This document shows positions 39,801-52,002 of a DNA stretch of 64,000 bases, piece by piece. The DNA is from Bombus terrestris. Taxonomy: Eukaryota > Arthropoda > Insecta > Hymenoptera > Apidae. The stretch lies in assembly GCF_910591885.1 (NCBI RefSeq), contig NC_063273.1, positions 4,340,001 to 4,404,000 of the forward strand. The letters run 5' to 3'. Numbering within the stretch: position 1 is the stretch's first letter; the number at the start of each line of letters is the position of its first letter. The notes beneath the pieces are model-generated. The model made no database searches. It had not been told where the DNA came from and saw only the letters and a program-made list of their open reading frames with translations. Both the position numbers and the translations under genes were made by a program.

Positions 39801-42800
39801 GATGTGTTAACAGTCAGTGAGTATTTGTAGATTTTCAAACGCCATACTATTTCACAATTCTAGCTACTATTTCGAAGATATAGAAAAAAAAAACACAATG
39901 TCGAATAAGAAAGAAATGAAATAACTTTTTCAGGCTCCTCGTTCGATCAGGATAGTGAAACGTGTATGTCCAGCGACGTAACGAGTCCTAGAAGCATATC
40001 ACAGCTGGAATTTCCTATGCCTGAACGATTGTTACCTATCGGGCCTCACAGAGACTTCAGTGGCTTGGTCGAGCACGTTCGTCAAGCGCTTGGTGTCCAA
40101 GAAATCGGCGGTAAAATTGTATTATTCGATAGAAAAAGTCAGTATAATTTTTAAATTGACGATAATACCTTGTCAAATTTGTCAGATTCCAATAGATTTA
40201 GCAATAACAATGAAAATGGTAAAGGCGAAGCACAGCCACCGGTGAAACAAGATAGCACAACGTCTGAGAATATGGTAAAAAGTACTTTTCATTTCGCAAA
40301 TCCTACTATCTATACAAAAAATAAAAAATGTCGATTTTTCAGTCGGCATCTCTAGTTCCAACGTCGAACGAGATACACTCAAGTAGATCAGCGAGTCCGA
40401 GAAGACTGACCAAGCAGGTAGCTCTAGAATCACCGCCTCCAGCGATGGAATCCTCAGATTACCCTTCTCGAGTGTTCGATCCTGATCGAAGAGGTAGAGT
40501 AAAGGATCACGTTCGTATTCAACGAGACAGGCCTCGAAAGGATAGTATCAGTGGACACGATGGCCCATTATCCAGACGTACAGACTCTTGGTAAACTTTA
40601 GAAGACACTCCTAACACTCTTATTCGAAATTTAAGATCGTACATTACGATCTTCTTTTATCGTTCATAGGTCCGGTGCTCAACTGCAACCTAACTTCGAT
40701 GTCGCATCCCAACAAGCCTACCACGCTGATTTTAGCTTGAAGCAAAGTTTATTCCGCATCGGAGACGACTGCATTTACGAGAGGTAGCTTTTAGTTTGCT
40801 GTTAATAATAAATGTTTATTTTTGCATGATGCATAATTTGGTTTCTACATTTGTCGTAGGTGTTCGGAATGTGGGACGATAAAGGAGGAATATTCCGACG
40901 AGGAACTCGGTTTATGCATCATCAACCTAGGCACGTTCATCCATCGTGAACCATCCTTGGCAGCTCCGCTCTTGCCAGAAATCCTACGTGTCGTGACAAA
41001 GTCTGACTCGAATTTTATTTTATCGTTCTATTTCCAAATAACATGACACTGCAAAAACGTGTCTCGATGATATATCTTCGTTTGCAGGGTGGCCCTCAAT
41101 GCGATGTACCCTTGGCAAAGTGAGACCAACATGCATTTGCCCGGTGGCGCAATCAGCGTTGCGCATCAGTTCCTCCGTTGTGTTCTACATCAACTGGCGC
41201 CTAATGGAGTTTTCTTGCAGATGTTCCAAACGCATTTAAATGGTGCGAAGATTTCGCACGACCTCTTATATGGAACCTATGACAATCCATTTTATTTTCC
41301 AGAATCTACAAGAATGCAGTTCTTCAAGAGTGTTACTCAGGCCTTGGTCGACTTCAACGAACTAAACCCGATAGCACCTCTGCAATTATTACTCGAGGTA
41401 CTTTTATGCGTATTCCAAGTCTGCAAATTTGCTATAAACGTTATGACTAACATAATTTATGCAAGAAATTGCACCTTGGTCATAAAATTCACAAAAGAAG
41501 ATTGAGACTAAAATCGATAAGACAATCTTTTACGAAACATATATCCAGATATGAGTGTTTGTCACGATCAATAAGAATCGCCACTGATCGCTATCAACCT
41601 ATAATGATCACGAATAATCGTATCCTCATATTTCAGGCCCTAAACGCAAAGAAATCTCTGCCAATGGAGCGCCTGCCGACAATACTATACAACATAGCGT
41701 GCTACCTGGACTGTCTGCCGCTAGAAGCAGGTCTGGGTCCAGGTGCAGCAACCTGGAGCGGTCTTCTGACGCAGTTCGATGGCCTGTTCCGTAGGCTGGT
41801 GCTGATGCTCTCATCCATCGAAGACACCACTTCGTTATTAAGGATCATGATTTCTTTATTGAAGGTCCCGAGCATTCAACAGTCGAAGGTCAGCTGTTCG
41901 CCGCTCGTAAATAACCTGTCCGTGGATGTTCGCGATTATTATCGTTGCGGCGCGATCGTCGTCGCTATAGGAAAGACGTAAATGTGCCGGAGGATTTATT
42001 CCTTCTGGCTGGCCGATGCAATGATCGGGAATTTTCGATGACTAAGAGATCGTTTGATGCTCGTTCGAGACAGATTTATGATACGGTTTTACAGCGAGTT
42101 TCTGTTTTATGATCTTGGGTCTGGTTTAGCTAAATTATTTGGAAACTCGTGTTTTCATTCAAAAAATATCAATTTTTTCGCCTGACGAGGTCAAGGGTTA
42201 GACAGTGGCCCAGGAAGGAATTTTTTTAAATGCTTTATAGATCTTTGTTGCAAAAATATCTAGTTGGGATACGTTTACAGGGCATGCTGGATCCCTTTGC
42301 CAAGGTATTGAGCTACGCCATTCAGAATTCTACTATAAAGTATAGTTACCTGACGGATCTGTGCTACCTCTGTCACAGAGCCTTCACTAGAGACAGAGAC
42401 AAACACTTCTTTGGAAGAACCATCGTGTTCGAGTTAATTCAAGCCATTAAATTCAAAACCACGTTACCGGATTCGAATTTTCTGTTGCTCCTGCACTTCG
42501 TGCTTCAGGTAAGGGGAAAGGTTGTTAAAAAATAATGATCGGATAATTTATGATTTAATATGGTTAGGACATTGGAGGCTCGTTACCTAACACGATCGCT
42601 TTGGAGAACGTCCAAACGGACGTATCGCCAATTTACAATACGAACGCCTCCGAGTCACTGAAGAATCAGCTGTCAGATGTGCTCGATTTCTTGGCAGACT
42701 TTCACACTTTGAGTAAAGTGAAGGTAGTCGAAATAACATGAAATAATAGTCATAGCCACGACAAATAACGAGACTAATAATTTTTAAATGAATTTTCCAA

Positions 42801-43995
42801 TGATGTAGAGCTACAGCAAGGGAATGCAGGCTGGATTAAACGAGGATACATTGGGTGGTATATTGAAATGTGGTCTCGCGCAATATGTAGCGATAGAAAT
42901 TACTAGAGGCAATAATATAGAGAACAGAGCTGTCGCTCGATATCTTCCATGGCTCTACAGCGCACCTTCGATGATACAACAAGGGTAATTAAAGATGAAT
43001 TACTAAGATAAGTTCAAGAACGCTGAAGTTAATGTCATTTTCAGAGCTCGAGAGTACGTAGACTGTATAGGACACATCAGATTACTATCCTGGCTCTTAT
43101 TAGGCTCTCTCACGCACACTGCAATGTATGCTGGCAATAATAATACGCACACCCACGGGCCATCGATTCCATCTGCGCAACCGATACCGCAGGAAGTATC
43201 TTGCCATGTTGCAGATCATGTGCAAGTCATATTCGCTGGGTTCCCAGAACAATCTAAAGCATCGGTCTTACACATGTCTTCATTGTTTCATGCTTTCATA
43301 TTGTGTCAAGTACGTATCTGTGTATATTAATTAAAATCTATGGATACAATTTGACAGTATCGTTGTTGTTTGTATTTAGTTGTGGACAATGTATTTGGAA
43401 GAGTTGTCGAAAAACAATCCATCGAATAGCGAGGGTCATAATATTACGATGAATATTTTATTGGAGTTCTGGGGCAAAATAACGCCCTGTATATTGGAAT
43501 TGATTCAATTCTCAAAAGTAGTAAGTGAACAGTTCATAAAAGTCCTCAGAAGTAGAACTCCTCTTTTCTCAAATAAAAAATTGCCTTTGTAGTTGGCTGA
43601 GATGGTGAATTTGCATTTCCTGAGTCTACTCGAGGCTCTTCTTGAGTGTGGGTCCATCCTGTTAAGTAAATTGTTACCCCTTTGGAGCCCCATACTACAT
43701 TCGCATCATGTTCAGGTGAGACGAATTATTAAAACGGCTCGTTTTCAGTTCCAATAATTCCGTTTTTGAAAGATGATCTTTACATGAAAAATTTATATAT
43801 AATTAGCTACCAGGACATTTACAAGTGCGTTTGCAAAATTGTCGAGACTTTCCACCCAACAAAATGTCCGAACACTTTGCCTCCTCTCGTCGAGAATCAA
43901 ATGCCACGCTCTTACGATGGTTGCATCGATTACAGTTCAAGATGGGACAAATAGAAATGCAATCTTCTACGGCCACGCAATTTTATTCCATTTAA
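24895..43995 (+). CDS. unc79: UNC79, accessory subunit of the NALCN sodium-leak channel complex (44 coding exons)
   Basis: Reconstructed exons: 24895-24916, 24981-25100, 25173-25334, 25392-25562, 25643-25732, 25829-26328, 26448-26662, 29224-29528, 31352-31493, 31622-32160, 32253-32395, 32488-32709, 32811-32954, 33275-33392, 33791-33963, 34032-34180, 34391-34548, 34620-34801, 34878-35079, 35168-35362, 35909-36022, 36843-36991, 37055-37176, 37267-37498, 37571-37712, 37796-37985, 38592-38865, 38966-39273, 39354-39661, 39721-39816, 39934-40137, 40186-40274, 40343-40590, 40670-40783, 40860-41000, 41088-41397, 41637-41888, 42281-42508, 42568-42723, 42809-42984, 43045-43309, 43380-43520, 43593-43715, 43807-43995. 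They total 8,523 nt, or 2,840 aa; vertebrate UNC79 is about 2,600. Every junction uses GT-AG and keeps frame. The start MGTRFAAYSLKLTNLHDYYQ and motifs VPSGLDMANT, HCQLLECLM, VPLLLH and YSLWYLEPH match UNC79, as does the C-terminus QFKMGQIEMQSS. Cys-rich segments, possibly zinc-binding, lie near residues 280-410 and 845-870. An in-frame TAA lies 15 nt before the ATG. The least certain junctions are the acceptor at 38592 and the donor at 40137 (alternative 40110). UNC79 works with UNC80 to stabilise the leak channel in neurons; in flies it affects locomotor rhythms. Confidence 0.93.
26663..29223 (+). other. unc79: Large unc-79 intron (2.56 kb)
   Basis: The largest intron of the gene, between the Cys-rich exon ending 26662 and the exon starting 29224, where the frame resumes as SLLKEAEPLS. 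A poly-T tract lies at 28211-28226. A 60-codon protein-like frame at 27806-27991 has no ATG and no proven splice sites. Confidence 0.8.
28211..28226. repeat. Poly-T tract
   Basis: 16 T residues inside an unc-79 intron. Confidence 0.85.
29529..31351 (+). other. unc79: Large unc-79 intron (1.8 kb) with a CA repeat
   Basis: Lies between the exon ending ...AYSFDG and the exon starting QAESALEKL. It contains a (CA)n microsatellite at 30830-30860. On the minus strand, 30121-29894 has a 75-codon open frame without an ATG near its start; nothing supports it as a gene. Confidence 0.75.
30830..30860. repeat. (CA)n microsatellite
   Basis: About 14 CA units with two CATA interruptions, in an unc-79 intron. 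Confidence 0.9.
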
Positions 43996-45238
43996 AAGAG
44001 ATAAGTCGAAGAAAATAAACTATCTAGTTGATCGGAAAATGTTTTATAAAGTACGTTTTCGAAAACGTTGATTCCTATATTATTTTAGATGAATGTTGCA
44101 TTCTGTATAACAATAATAATTTGTTAATTGTTACAAAATATATTTATTATATTAAAATTTCGTAGTCATTTGTTTATTCCATGTAGTGGAAATTTTGATT
44201 ATTGCAAATAAGACACGTAGATAAGACGCAAAAACTTTACCAAGTGGAATTTTGCACGCGTCACGTTCCTCTTATCACGAGACTCGTAATTTTATTCGAT
44301 CCAACGCGATAACAGGATTTGCAATAAAAGGCAAGCGATTAATTTTGATAAGACCATTAGTCATCGTGTACATATTACGTCCAAGGAATTTGAGTTACTT
44401 GCATAATGAGATGTTTAGGGAATTTTTTCGGTAACTAGACCTAGTGATATTTATTTCTAGTGAAGATCAGTAGAATTTTACTCTAGTGTATAAGTTTTCG
44501 ATTTAATATATCGATTTATCCATAATGTAAACAACTTCCAACAATTTCAGCCCAAATTTGACTGACTTTCTAATAAAAAATATAACATCGATTGAGTTTT
44601 TCACTTAGATATCAAAAATATGACCAATCTAGTTGGAAAATATTTGGAGAACATATCACTTTCGATAAAACTACTTTTATTCGTAATCTATATGCTAATT
44701 TTATGCGTTTTACGCATTTGATGTATTTCTTATGAAGTTTCTAATGCTATCTTCAATTTGTTTTAAATGAGAAATCCATCGTTTTAATTTCTCGTGTCAT
44801 AGTAGCTCGGTTTAGGAACTGTATATATACCACAGTTTTGTAACTAGCATTAATGACGTGAAAAACGAGGTTAGAAATGCTTTCGATTTATTAAACGTGA
44901 AAAATTATACATTTCTCATGCTCGACAGAGTGGAATGTATACAGTACGTGTATGCATATATATTTCAATTAAAAGTAAAAGTACCGTGGAATGTGAAGCA
45001 TTTCGGTGTTTGGTCGTAGTTATACGGTACTTATTTTTCTCTCGCGGTCTTAATAAAAGCGCATCGTTGCTGCAGTCTTTTGTATTTTATTCGTTTCTCT
45101 TTCATTGTTAAACTATTATCTCCAGCATAAGTTTTTCATTGAAAAATACTTTCCAATATTCTATGCAGTGAATCGAACATAAAAAAATTCGATTTCTATA
45201 ATTTTGTTTAATATTATACCAATGCTGTCTTTTTCCAG
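43996..45238. other. Intergenic region between unc-79 and the Pez-like gene
   Basis: AT-rich, with no coding exon. It should hold the unc-79 3' UTR and the promoter and 5' non-coding exon of the Pez-like gene. A good acceptor (ttttccag, AG at 45237-45238) lies just before the Pez ATG, implying at least one upstream non-coding exon. Confidence 0.6.
44014..44019 (+). terminator. Likely polyadenylation signal AATAAA for unc-79
   Basis: AATAAA lies 18 nt after the unc-79 stop codon. If used, the 3' UTR is only some tens of bases long. Other A/T-rich candidates follow further downstream, so a longer UTR is possible. Confidence 0.4.
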
Positions 45239-45255
45239 TTAAACGCGTTATTACA

Positions 45256-46907
45256 ATGCCGTTTAAGTTTCATTTGAAGAAAAGTCGACAATATAATGTG
45301 GTCTCCAAAAATCAGTATGTGATATGCATAGAACTGTTGGATACCACCTCCATAGAATGCACACTGAGTATTGATAGCCTTGGTCAGGAGTGTTTGGACA
45401 ATGTGACTCAACGTTTAGGATTAGGACAGCCTGAATTCTTTGGTCTACGTTATATTTCAAGGCATGATTCTCCATCTCCAAGATGGGTTGACATGGACAA
45501 ACCATTGAAAAAACAATTGGAAAAAGAAGCCAAAAATTTTAGTCTATATTTGAGGGTCATGTACTATGTTACTGATGTGCAACTCATTCAAGATGAAATG
45601 ACAAGGTATGTAATATCTTAAATATTTATATATCATTCAACTATTACCATTTATTTCTTTAATATCGTGTTTTTAGGTATCATTATTACCTTCAATTGAA
45701 AAGCGATGTTTTGGAAAGTAGATTTCAGTGTAATTCTAGGCAAGCAACTCTTTTAGCAAGTTACTTGATGCAAGCAGAATTTGGTAACTATGATGCAGAA
45801 CGACATACAATGGAGTGCTTGCAACAATGTACATTATTTCCCAAGGTAATTAAAGAGAGCTACTAATAAAAGAATTATTAGATATGTCTTATTTGATTCT
45901 TACTTTATTTTATTATTCAGGATGTTATTCAAGCAGATCCTGGAGGACCAGATTCTCTTTTGCATACTGCTGTATGTCAATACAAGAATCTGGTTGGTGT
46001 TACTCAGCCTGCAGCAGAGGAATTATACATTTCTATTGTTATGCAGTTAGAGGGATATGGAAATGAAACATTTTCTACTAAGGTATTTACATTTATCCTA
46101 TAATTTGCATAGTCTTTAACAACACAAGATTGAGAACTTTGACTTACAGGACAATGGAAATAATGAAGTGATACTAGGAATATCTGTCAATGGGATTATG
46201 GTCATCTATCCTAACACACAGACAACACAATTCTATAGGTATTTATTTCGTAAAAATATATTACATACTGAATTAGCAACTATAGTGGAGATTTATATAT
46301 GCTTCAGATGGAAAGATATAAGCAATGTGATCAATCACAAAAAGACGTTTAGAATAGAATGTCAAGCCGAAGGCGAGGAGCCAAAGCAATTCATATTTAC
46401 CGAATCGCGGAATGCAAAATATGTGTGGCGTTTATGTATAGCACAGCACACATTTTACATGCAACATCAAGAATCTCGGCCAATGGAGAGATCAACTAAT
46501 GGTTATTTCGTAAGTATTATTTCATTCAAGCGCAACATTGCGCCAAGAGCAGGTCCAAGTAAAATCTCTGTATCATATTTTAGGACAGCGACACGAACGA
46601 TTCGGGAGATCATGCGGTATCGGTAAATTTGGATAACAGAAATGCAGAGGGTCACACAAGATGGACTAGTTATAATGATCTCTCAACGTCACCGTATCCC
46701 GTTGTATCCGTGTCGTCTACAGACATCAATAACTTACGTGCCTTACTTCCGTCCTATAGACCAGCACCTGATTATGAAACTGCTGTCCAAATGAAATATA
46801 ATAACGGGGGAAATCCACCCCAGCCTTATTACGCTAATCAATCCACGATTGTGGGAGCAGAAATTTCGTGCCTTCTTGGTAACGTAGTCAATCGAAGTAG
46901 ATATTGA
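45256..46907 (+). CDS. Pez: Pez/PTPN14/21-like FERM-domain protein lacking a visible phosphatase domain
   Basis: Exons 45256-45605, 45677-45845, 45921-46082, 46150-46238, 46308-46509 and 46584-46907 join in frame to 431 aa. The N-terminus MPFKFHLKKSRQYNVVSKNQ and motifs LDTTSIECTLS, DKPLKKQLEK and NAKYVWRLC match the FERM domain (about residues 20-320) of the Pez/PTPN14/PTPN21 family. After it, PSYRPAPDYETAVQMK is the linker motif typical of this family. The frame then stops at 46907. Family members normally run on for several hundred residues and end in a tyrosine-phosphatase domain; no such exon or HCSAGxGR-like motif was seen in the next 17 kb. A donor-like GTAACG after 46878 could bypass this stop. 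In flies Pez acts with Kibra in the Hippo pathway at the cell cortex. Missing residues or a second isoform cannot be excluded. Confidence 0.88.
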
Positions 46908-47964
46908 AATTACGAATTACGAGTTCTATCATCCAAGATCATACGAGATGAGAAACATAATCGTCCCGAGTATTATAAATGTTTTTAAGAAGCAGTATTT
47001 CCTAATAATTATTCATATACAGCCACACCTTCATGAGAAATAACAGAAAATCCTACATTCTGGATTAACACTTTACTGACAACTAGCGATTCAACAGTAT
47101 ACGTACGTTCGACTGGCGCAGATTCTCCCTGACGCCGGTTTCGATTTAAACTCTCCAATACCATTCTTTTTGTTCATCGCGAACGGTACGTTTTTCAAAT
47201 TGGTATAAAACTGTGAGAGCTTACAAAGCAACACAACTGACTCAATTGCTGAAGGTACCTTAGTACTGTATAACAAATTACTGCTCAAATAATGAGAAAG
47301 ATGGTCGACAACAAAAAAACCGATTAATCGGCTATCGGTCGGTAAAGTGTTAATGGTTAAGACTGACACGCACAATTTTACAAACTATTTGTTCTTTCAC
47401 TCTATATATTAAAACATACTATTTTTAAATATTAATATTTTGCATAGCGCAGTTTCATTATGTTCACAAATAATTCCCTTTATCATAGATGGGAAAGTGA
47501 TCTTTCTGATTATATCAGTTTTTTGACATAAATATTGTTATAATTTATAGTATATAGTAATGTATAGAGTGTCATATAAGACCTAGATAACATCATACTG
47601 TAAATAGATGGTAATCTTATTTTTTTTAATCAATATGTTAAATAAAATAAGATATATTTATTATTATAACCAAAATAAAGTTTACTGATATCTGTCAATC
47701 TATGAACTGATTGAATTTACTAAATAAATATTCCAACAAATATTCTATAGAAATAGATTATATATAGATTATATAAAGGTGACAAATACTAACAAAGACA
47801 TATTTTAATTTATTGAGGCCACATTATTGTAATTCTGGACCATGGATAAAATGACTATTACCACTTTTTATCTTCTTAGTAGTATAATATCAACAAATTA
47901 AATACAATTTTCGATAGATTAATAACAATTATATACTTACATAGCAAAATAATAAACAATTTCT
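46908..47964. other. Convergent intergenic region (3' UTRs of the Pez-like gene and UROS)
   Basis: AT-rich. It contains several AATAAA or TTTATT signals, for example near 47,641-47,680, consistent with overlapping or adjacent 3' ends. No coding exon is supported. Confidence 0.6.
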
Positions 47965-48849
47965 TCATTCAGTCTTTTCATCAAGTCCACTTTTCTCAGC
48001 ATCACTAATGGCCTTCAATAGAGATATTGGATCAGGTTTGTTCGCAGTAGCAAATACTTTCAGACCAGCATGGACTAGTGCTTGCTCAGTCACAGGTCCA
48101 ATAGCAACTGCTTTTATATTGTTCATATCATATAATTTCTTTTTCAATAGAGCTACTATATGTTCTACTATCGATGGACTAAAGAAAACAAATATTTTGG
48201 GCATATTGTCCATGAATTTTAATAAATCATGCTCCAAAGTTTCACTGGGCAGAGTTTTATAAACAACCATTCTATGGACTCTTATGTCATTTTCATTAAG
48301 GGTCTTTTCAATTGTTTCTCGCCCTATCTCGCTACAAGGATATAGTAAGGGCTTTGATTTGTTTGCAACAGAAGCCACTAACAATTCAGCTAATTCTTTG
48401 GCATTGCCAGCTTCTTTACCAATACAGTTGTCTGAACTTAAGTGAGTTTTAACAAAAGATTCAGTTGCTGGTCCTACACAATACACTGGCAAAATTCTCC
48501 AAGGGTGTAGAATGTTATCGTCTTCCTTTGCAGAAAGTTTAATTGCCTCTGCAGCACGTTGGCTTGTTAATATCAACCCTATGAATGCATAGAAGAAGAT
48601 AATGAGATGAATGAAGATAAGCCACATATAAAAGGCACTAAAATCATATGCAATATTACTACCATAGTACGAAGACGATGACAGAAGGCATTCCTTGAGC
48701 TTCGATATATTTACGAATTCGAAACGTAAAGTAGGCAAACAGTCGCACGAATAACCTGCCGTTTTCAACGTTTTTACGTAAGCCTCTTGAGAATCATTCT
48801 TTTCAGACAAGCCACGACATAAAATTATTTTTTCGTAACGTGGTGCCAT
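47965..48849 (-). CDS. Uros: Uroporphyrinogen-III synthase, two exons
   Basis: Minus-strand exons 48849-48663 and 48578-47965 give 801 nt, or 266 aa, close to human UROS (265). The enzyme closes and inverts hydroxymethylbilane to uroporphyrinogen III, the fourth step of haem synthesis, in the cytosol. Landmarks: an N-terminal RGLSEKND region, GLILTSQRAAEAI across the splice junction, YCVGPATE, LLYPCSEIGRETI, FFSPSIVEH and AIGPVTEQAL. These are the two alternating HemD-fold lobes of the family. Unspliced, the frame stays open through the 84-bp intron (48662-48579, GTAGTA...TAG) and adds a hydrophobic stretch foreign to the family; removing it restores the expected GLILTSQR motif. A longer frame from 48873 starts with GTG and is not used here. 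The gene is tail to tail with the Pez-like gene. Confidence 0.93.
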   Translation of the reverse strand: MAPRYEKIILCRGLSEKNDSQEAYVKTLKTAGYSCDCLPTLRFEFVNISKLKECLLSSSSYYGSNIAYDFSAFYMWLIFIHLIIFFYAFIGLILTSQRAAEAIKLSAKEDDNILHPWRILPVYCVGPATESFVKTHLSSDNCIGKEAGNAKELAELLVASVANKSKPLLYPCSEIGRETIEKTLNENDIRVHRMVVYKTLPSETLEHDLLKFMDNMPKIFVFFSPSIVEHIVALLKKKLYDMNNIKAVAIGPVTEQALVHAGLKVFATANKPDPISLLKAISDAEKSGLDEKTE

Positions 48850-49290
48850 ATTTGCGAATTTTCCCTTCGTCACACGCGCTAGAAAACGTAATTATCGCAC
48901 ACTGACAATTCATACGGAAACAAACGTTCATAATTATTTCGATGTATCAACGGAAACGGACGCAAGTAACTACGTGACGCGTTGACGGATATTCAAGGAA
49001 ACTCATTTTCAAAAATGCGAGACAATCCGTTGGAATTATTTTGAAAAAATGACTAATAAATTACGCGCCAAAACAGCAATTCGTATCCCGGCACGAGAGC
49101 CATTTTGGTTAGTGTAGTACGATCGTCCGCCACCAGAGGCTAAATTTGCTTTTGATTATCGAAACTGCTGTTACTTTCGATAATCGAATTTTCAAATAAA
49201 CGAGTAAGTTGAGTTGACAATAAACAAACGAGTTAAAAGTGATATCTTTGGCGAAGGAAAGACAGGATCGGAATTGATTTCATTGTCACT

Positions 49291-49296
49291 TTTATT
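49291..49296 (-). terminator. Possible polyadenylation signal (AATAAA on the minus strand)
   Basis: A minus-strand AATAAA in a setting that could end a transcript coming from the right. It would suit a long 3' UTR of the candidate terminal exon at 52080-52003. Such hexamers are frequent by chance in AT-rich DNA. Confidence 0.2.
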
Positions 49297-50867
49297 GAAA
49301 CACTCTTTAGGGTACACAAGCTATCCTAGATAAGCATTAAGGAAAGTATAAAAAAAACATTGAACAACTGCTTACGAAATCACAAAGTGGATGTCTGTTC
49401 TTACGATCGATAAACGTATCATTCGAACGCGTGCATTCGAAGGCACAACGATCCTCGACCCTTACGCATCGAGTATTTCGCCATGAAAACACGAATCGTA
49501 TGATGAAAACCGACGTGCCGCCTTGTGATGCTGAAACATCGTTTTACGTCAATCAGGCGCAACATGAAGACGCGGACAATGATACACCCAATGCCCTGTA
49601 AAGAACTAGACTTAACAAAGAAAGGACACGAGGAAAGAAGGACAAAGTTATGTATAGGATAAAATATGAATATTATATCATATAAGATGGTCGAGTGGAA
49701 AAAGGAAAAAAGTAGGGAGTTTTACGCGCTAAACATTGGCAGCATTGCAATCTGTTCTCCTGGCAAAATCTCGGCGAACGTCGATATACGAAATATTCGT
49801 TTTCGGTTTACGAACGATTATAGCGCACAGAGTTCCATCGTAAAGGGGACCGAGTGCCTTCTTACTCGGATTCATTACGCAAAATAGAATGTTTATCATG
49901 AGAATCCAAAATCTTCTTAACATTACAACTAGTGAAACTTATGTTACAGAGAACTGTGACAACTATTATGACAGATTAAAACGTATTCTTATTATGAAAC
50001 TATTTTTCAAATCAGCATTTGAATCGAATTCTCTTCCGGTTCTATCTTGCCTTTCCTCCGGAATCGAGAGGAAAATGGTCACTCTTAGCGGGATATTCGA
50101 ATCGTATAAATGCACAACTCTTATCTCGCTTACGATTCTTTGAATATTTACGAGCTCTATCGTCGTTATTATTTGTTCAAATATTTATAACTACGCTCGT
50201 CTCGTCGACATGGTTCGTTGATTACTTCCGCTCGTAAAATTTCATCGATGAAAAAAAGAATAAGAGTAAAAGGAAAATTTTTTAAAGAAACATTGTAAAA
50301 AGCCTAACCTAACCTAGAGTACGCTTAAAATTTACTTAAATAATAATCACAAATGTGAGACCAAGGTCCAGAGCGCGCAGTCTGGCCAGGACCATTAACC
50401 GACAGGCGGTCTCGATACCTGATTTCCGATAAAGAATTTGTTAAACAGTTCCTTTGCGCAATCTCGGGTGTCACAGGCCTTCATCGACATTGTTCGAAAC
50501 GCTGGACGCAGAAATGAATGTAAATTGAAGAAAAAAATTGTAAAACCAATCGATTACCCGTCCGAATTTTTACTCAATAATTATCCGAGACTAAAAAAAT
50601 GAGAGTCGGAAGGGTACTTCGTTAATATTTCACTGTTCTGTGAGTAACAGGTAGAATATTCGTCGAACCTCGAACCGGAGCTGTGACAAATGACTGGTGA
50701 TTTGTCAAACTCTCGTTCGTTCGAAAGGTGAACAACGTCTGTCAGAAAGAAGTTTCCTTTTAATGAGAAAGAAAGGAGGAAAAAAAAAATTAGAATTCAT
50801 TAAGCCTCTGTCCAGTGAGTCGACGACTATCGTCACGGAATCTTCCGGTACCGGGAACCATCGAAAT

Positions 50868-50894
50868 AAAAAAAAAAAAAAAAAAAAAAAAAAA
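50868..50894. repeat. Poly-A tract
   Basis: 27 consecutive A residues, with no retroelement sequence next to it. Confidence 0.9.
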
Positions 50895-52002
50895 CAAAAG
50901 AAGATGTAGAAATAAATGCCTAGCAATTAACTTGAAGACACTCCGATAGTGAAATATTATGCAACTTACATACTTAATTGGCCTTAAACGTAAACAGTAA
51001 AGTGTAAAGTTATGACTTAAGTACAACCACAAGAAGTTAGTCATTATTATGGCATTCATAATCCTTAACTACGCTCCCTATTAGATTAACTAACGGCGCG
51101 TGTTAACGTAAATCTCTCTGCTAATCGTGTGCCTGATGATTTTTCGCAATCTCCGCATCGCGAGAAGCGCTTCCGTAATCGACCACCTCATTCTCTACCG
51201 CCTACTACATTCGCTATTTTTTGTTCCCTTCTTTTAGAGGCGATCTCGTAATTTCATAAAACCATCCTCGGATACTGTTTTCATTGATCGTTCTGGACCC
51301 AATCGATTATTCTTCTCGTTTCAAAGACGACGCAGCTCTATTTTTCCGCGACTTATCTCTCAGTAATCTCTCGAGATCTCTGTAATTACAAAAGTCGCTC
51401 AAACTTTGGTAGAGCGAGTTTCCTAAATCGTACTCCGAGTCCCTTGACGTTTACATAAAAACAGGACTCGAAAGATCAATCAGATTTTCATCTATCTTAT
51501 TCCTCTAGGTTACAATTTGTCCTTTTTTTTTCCTTTTTTTATAAAATCGTTCCCTGAGTCTCCTCGATCTTTAACCTTGTTTCTTATTGTTACTTAATTA
51601 AGTATGTCAGATATTCAGATTTATTCTACTCTAAAGCTACAGAGATCTTGCTGCTAGATCGCGAGTCGTGAGCGCCGTCTTTCGAGTACCATTTCCGGTT
51701 CCTTCAGGTCATCCAGTTAGCGTCGTCACAGCCTCGTCTTCGAGATGAAAGTTGAATGCAAATCTTCGATTGATAATCGCAGAAAGCACGCGGTATTCTG
51801 TTGCGATTCTTGCTCTTTTCTCGTTCTAACCGTCTCTCGCGGTCCGATGCGAGAATGATTCAAAAGGTTAGGTTTTCGAATGGCTGTCGCGGCTGCGAGG
51901 AATTAAAAAAGAAAAAAAAGAAAAAGGGACAAATGGTGGGATCATCGACGGACTCTGGATCCGTCCCTCCATCGTTGCTTGAGCTCTGGCTACGAGTTTT
52001 GA

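Noticed and set aside
48850..48873. Eight extra N-terminal residues for UROS
   Set aside because: The longer frame begins with GTG; the first ATG at 48849 gives the family's usual length.
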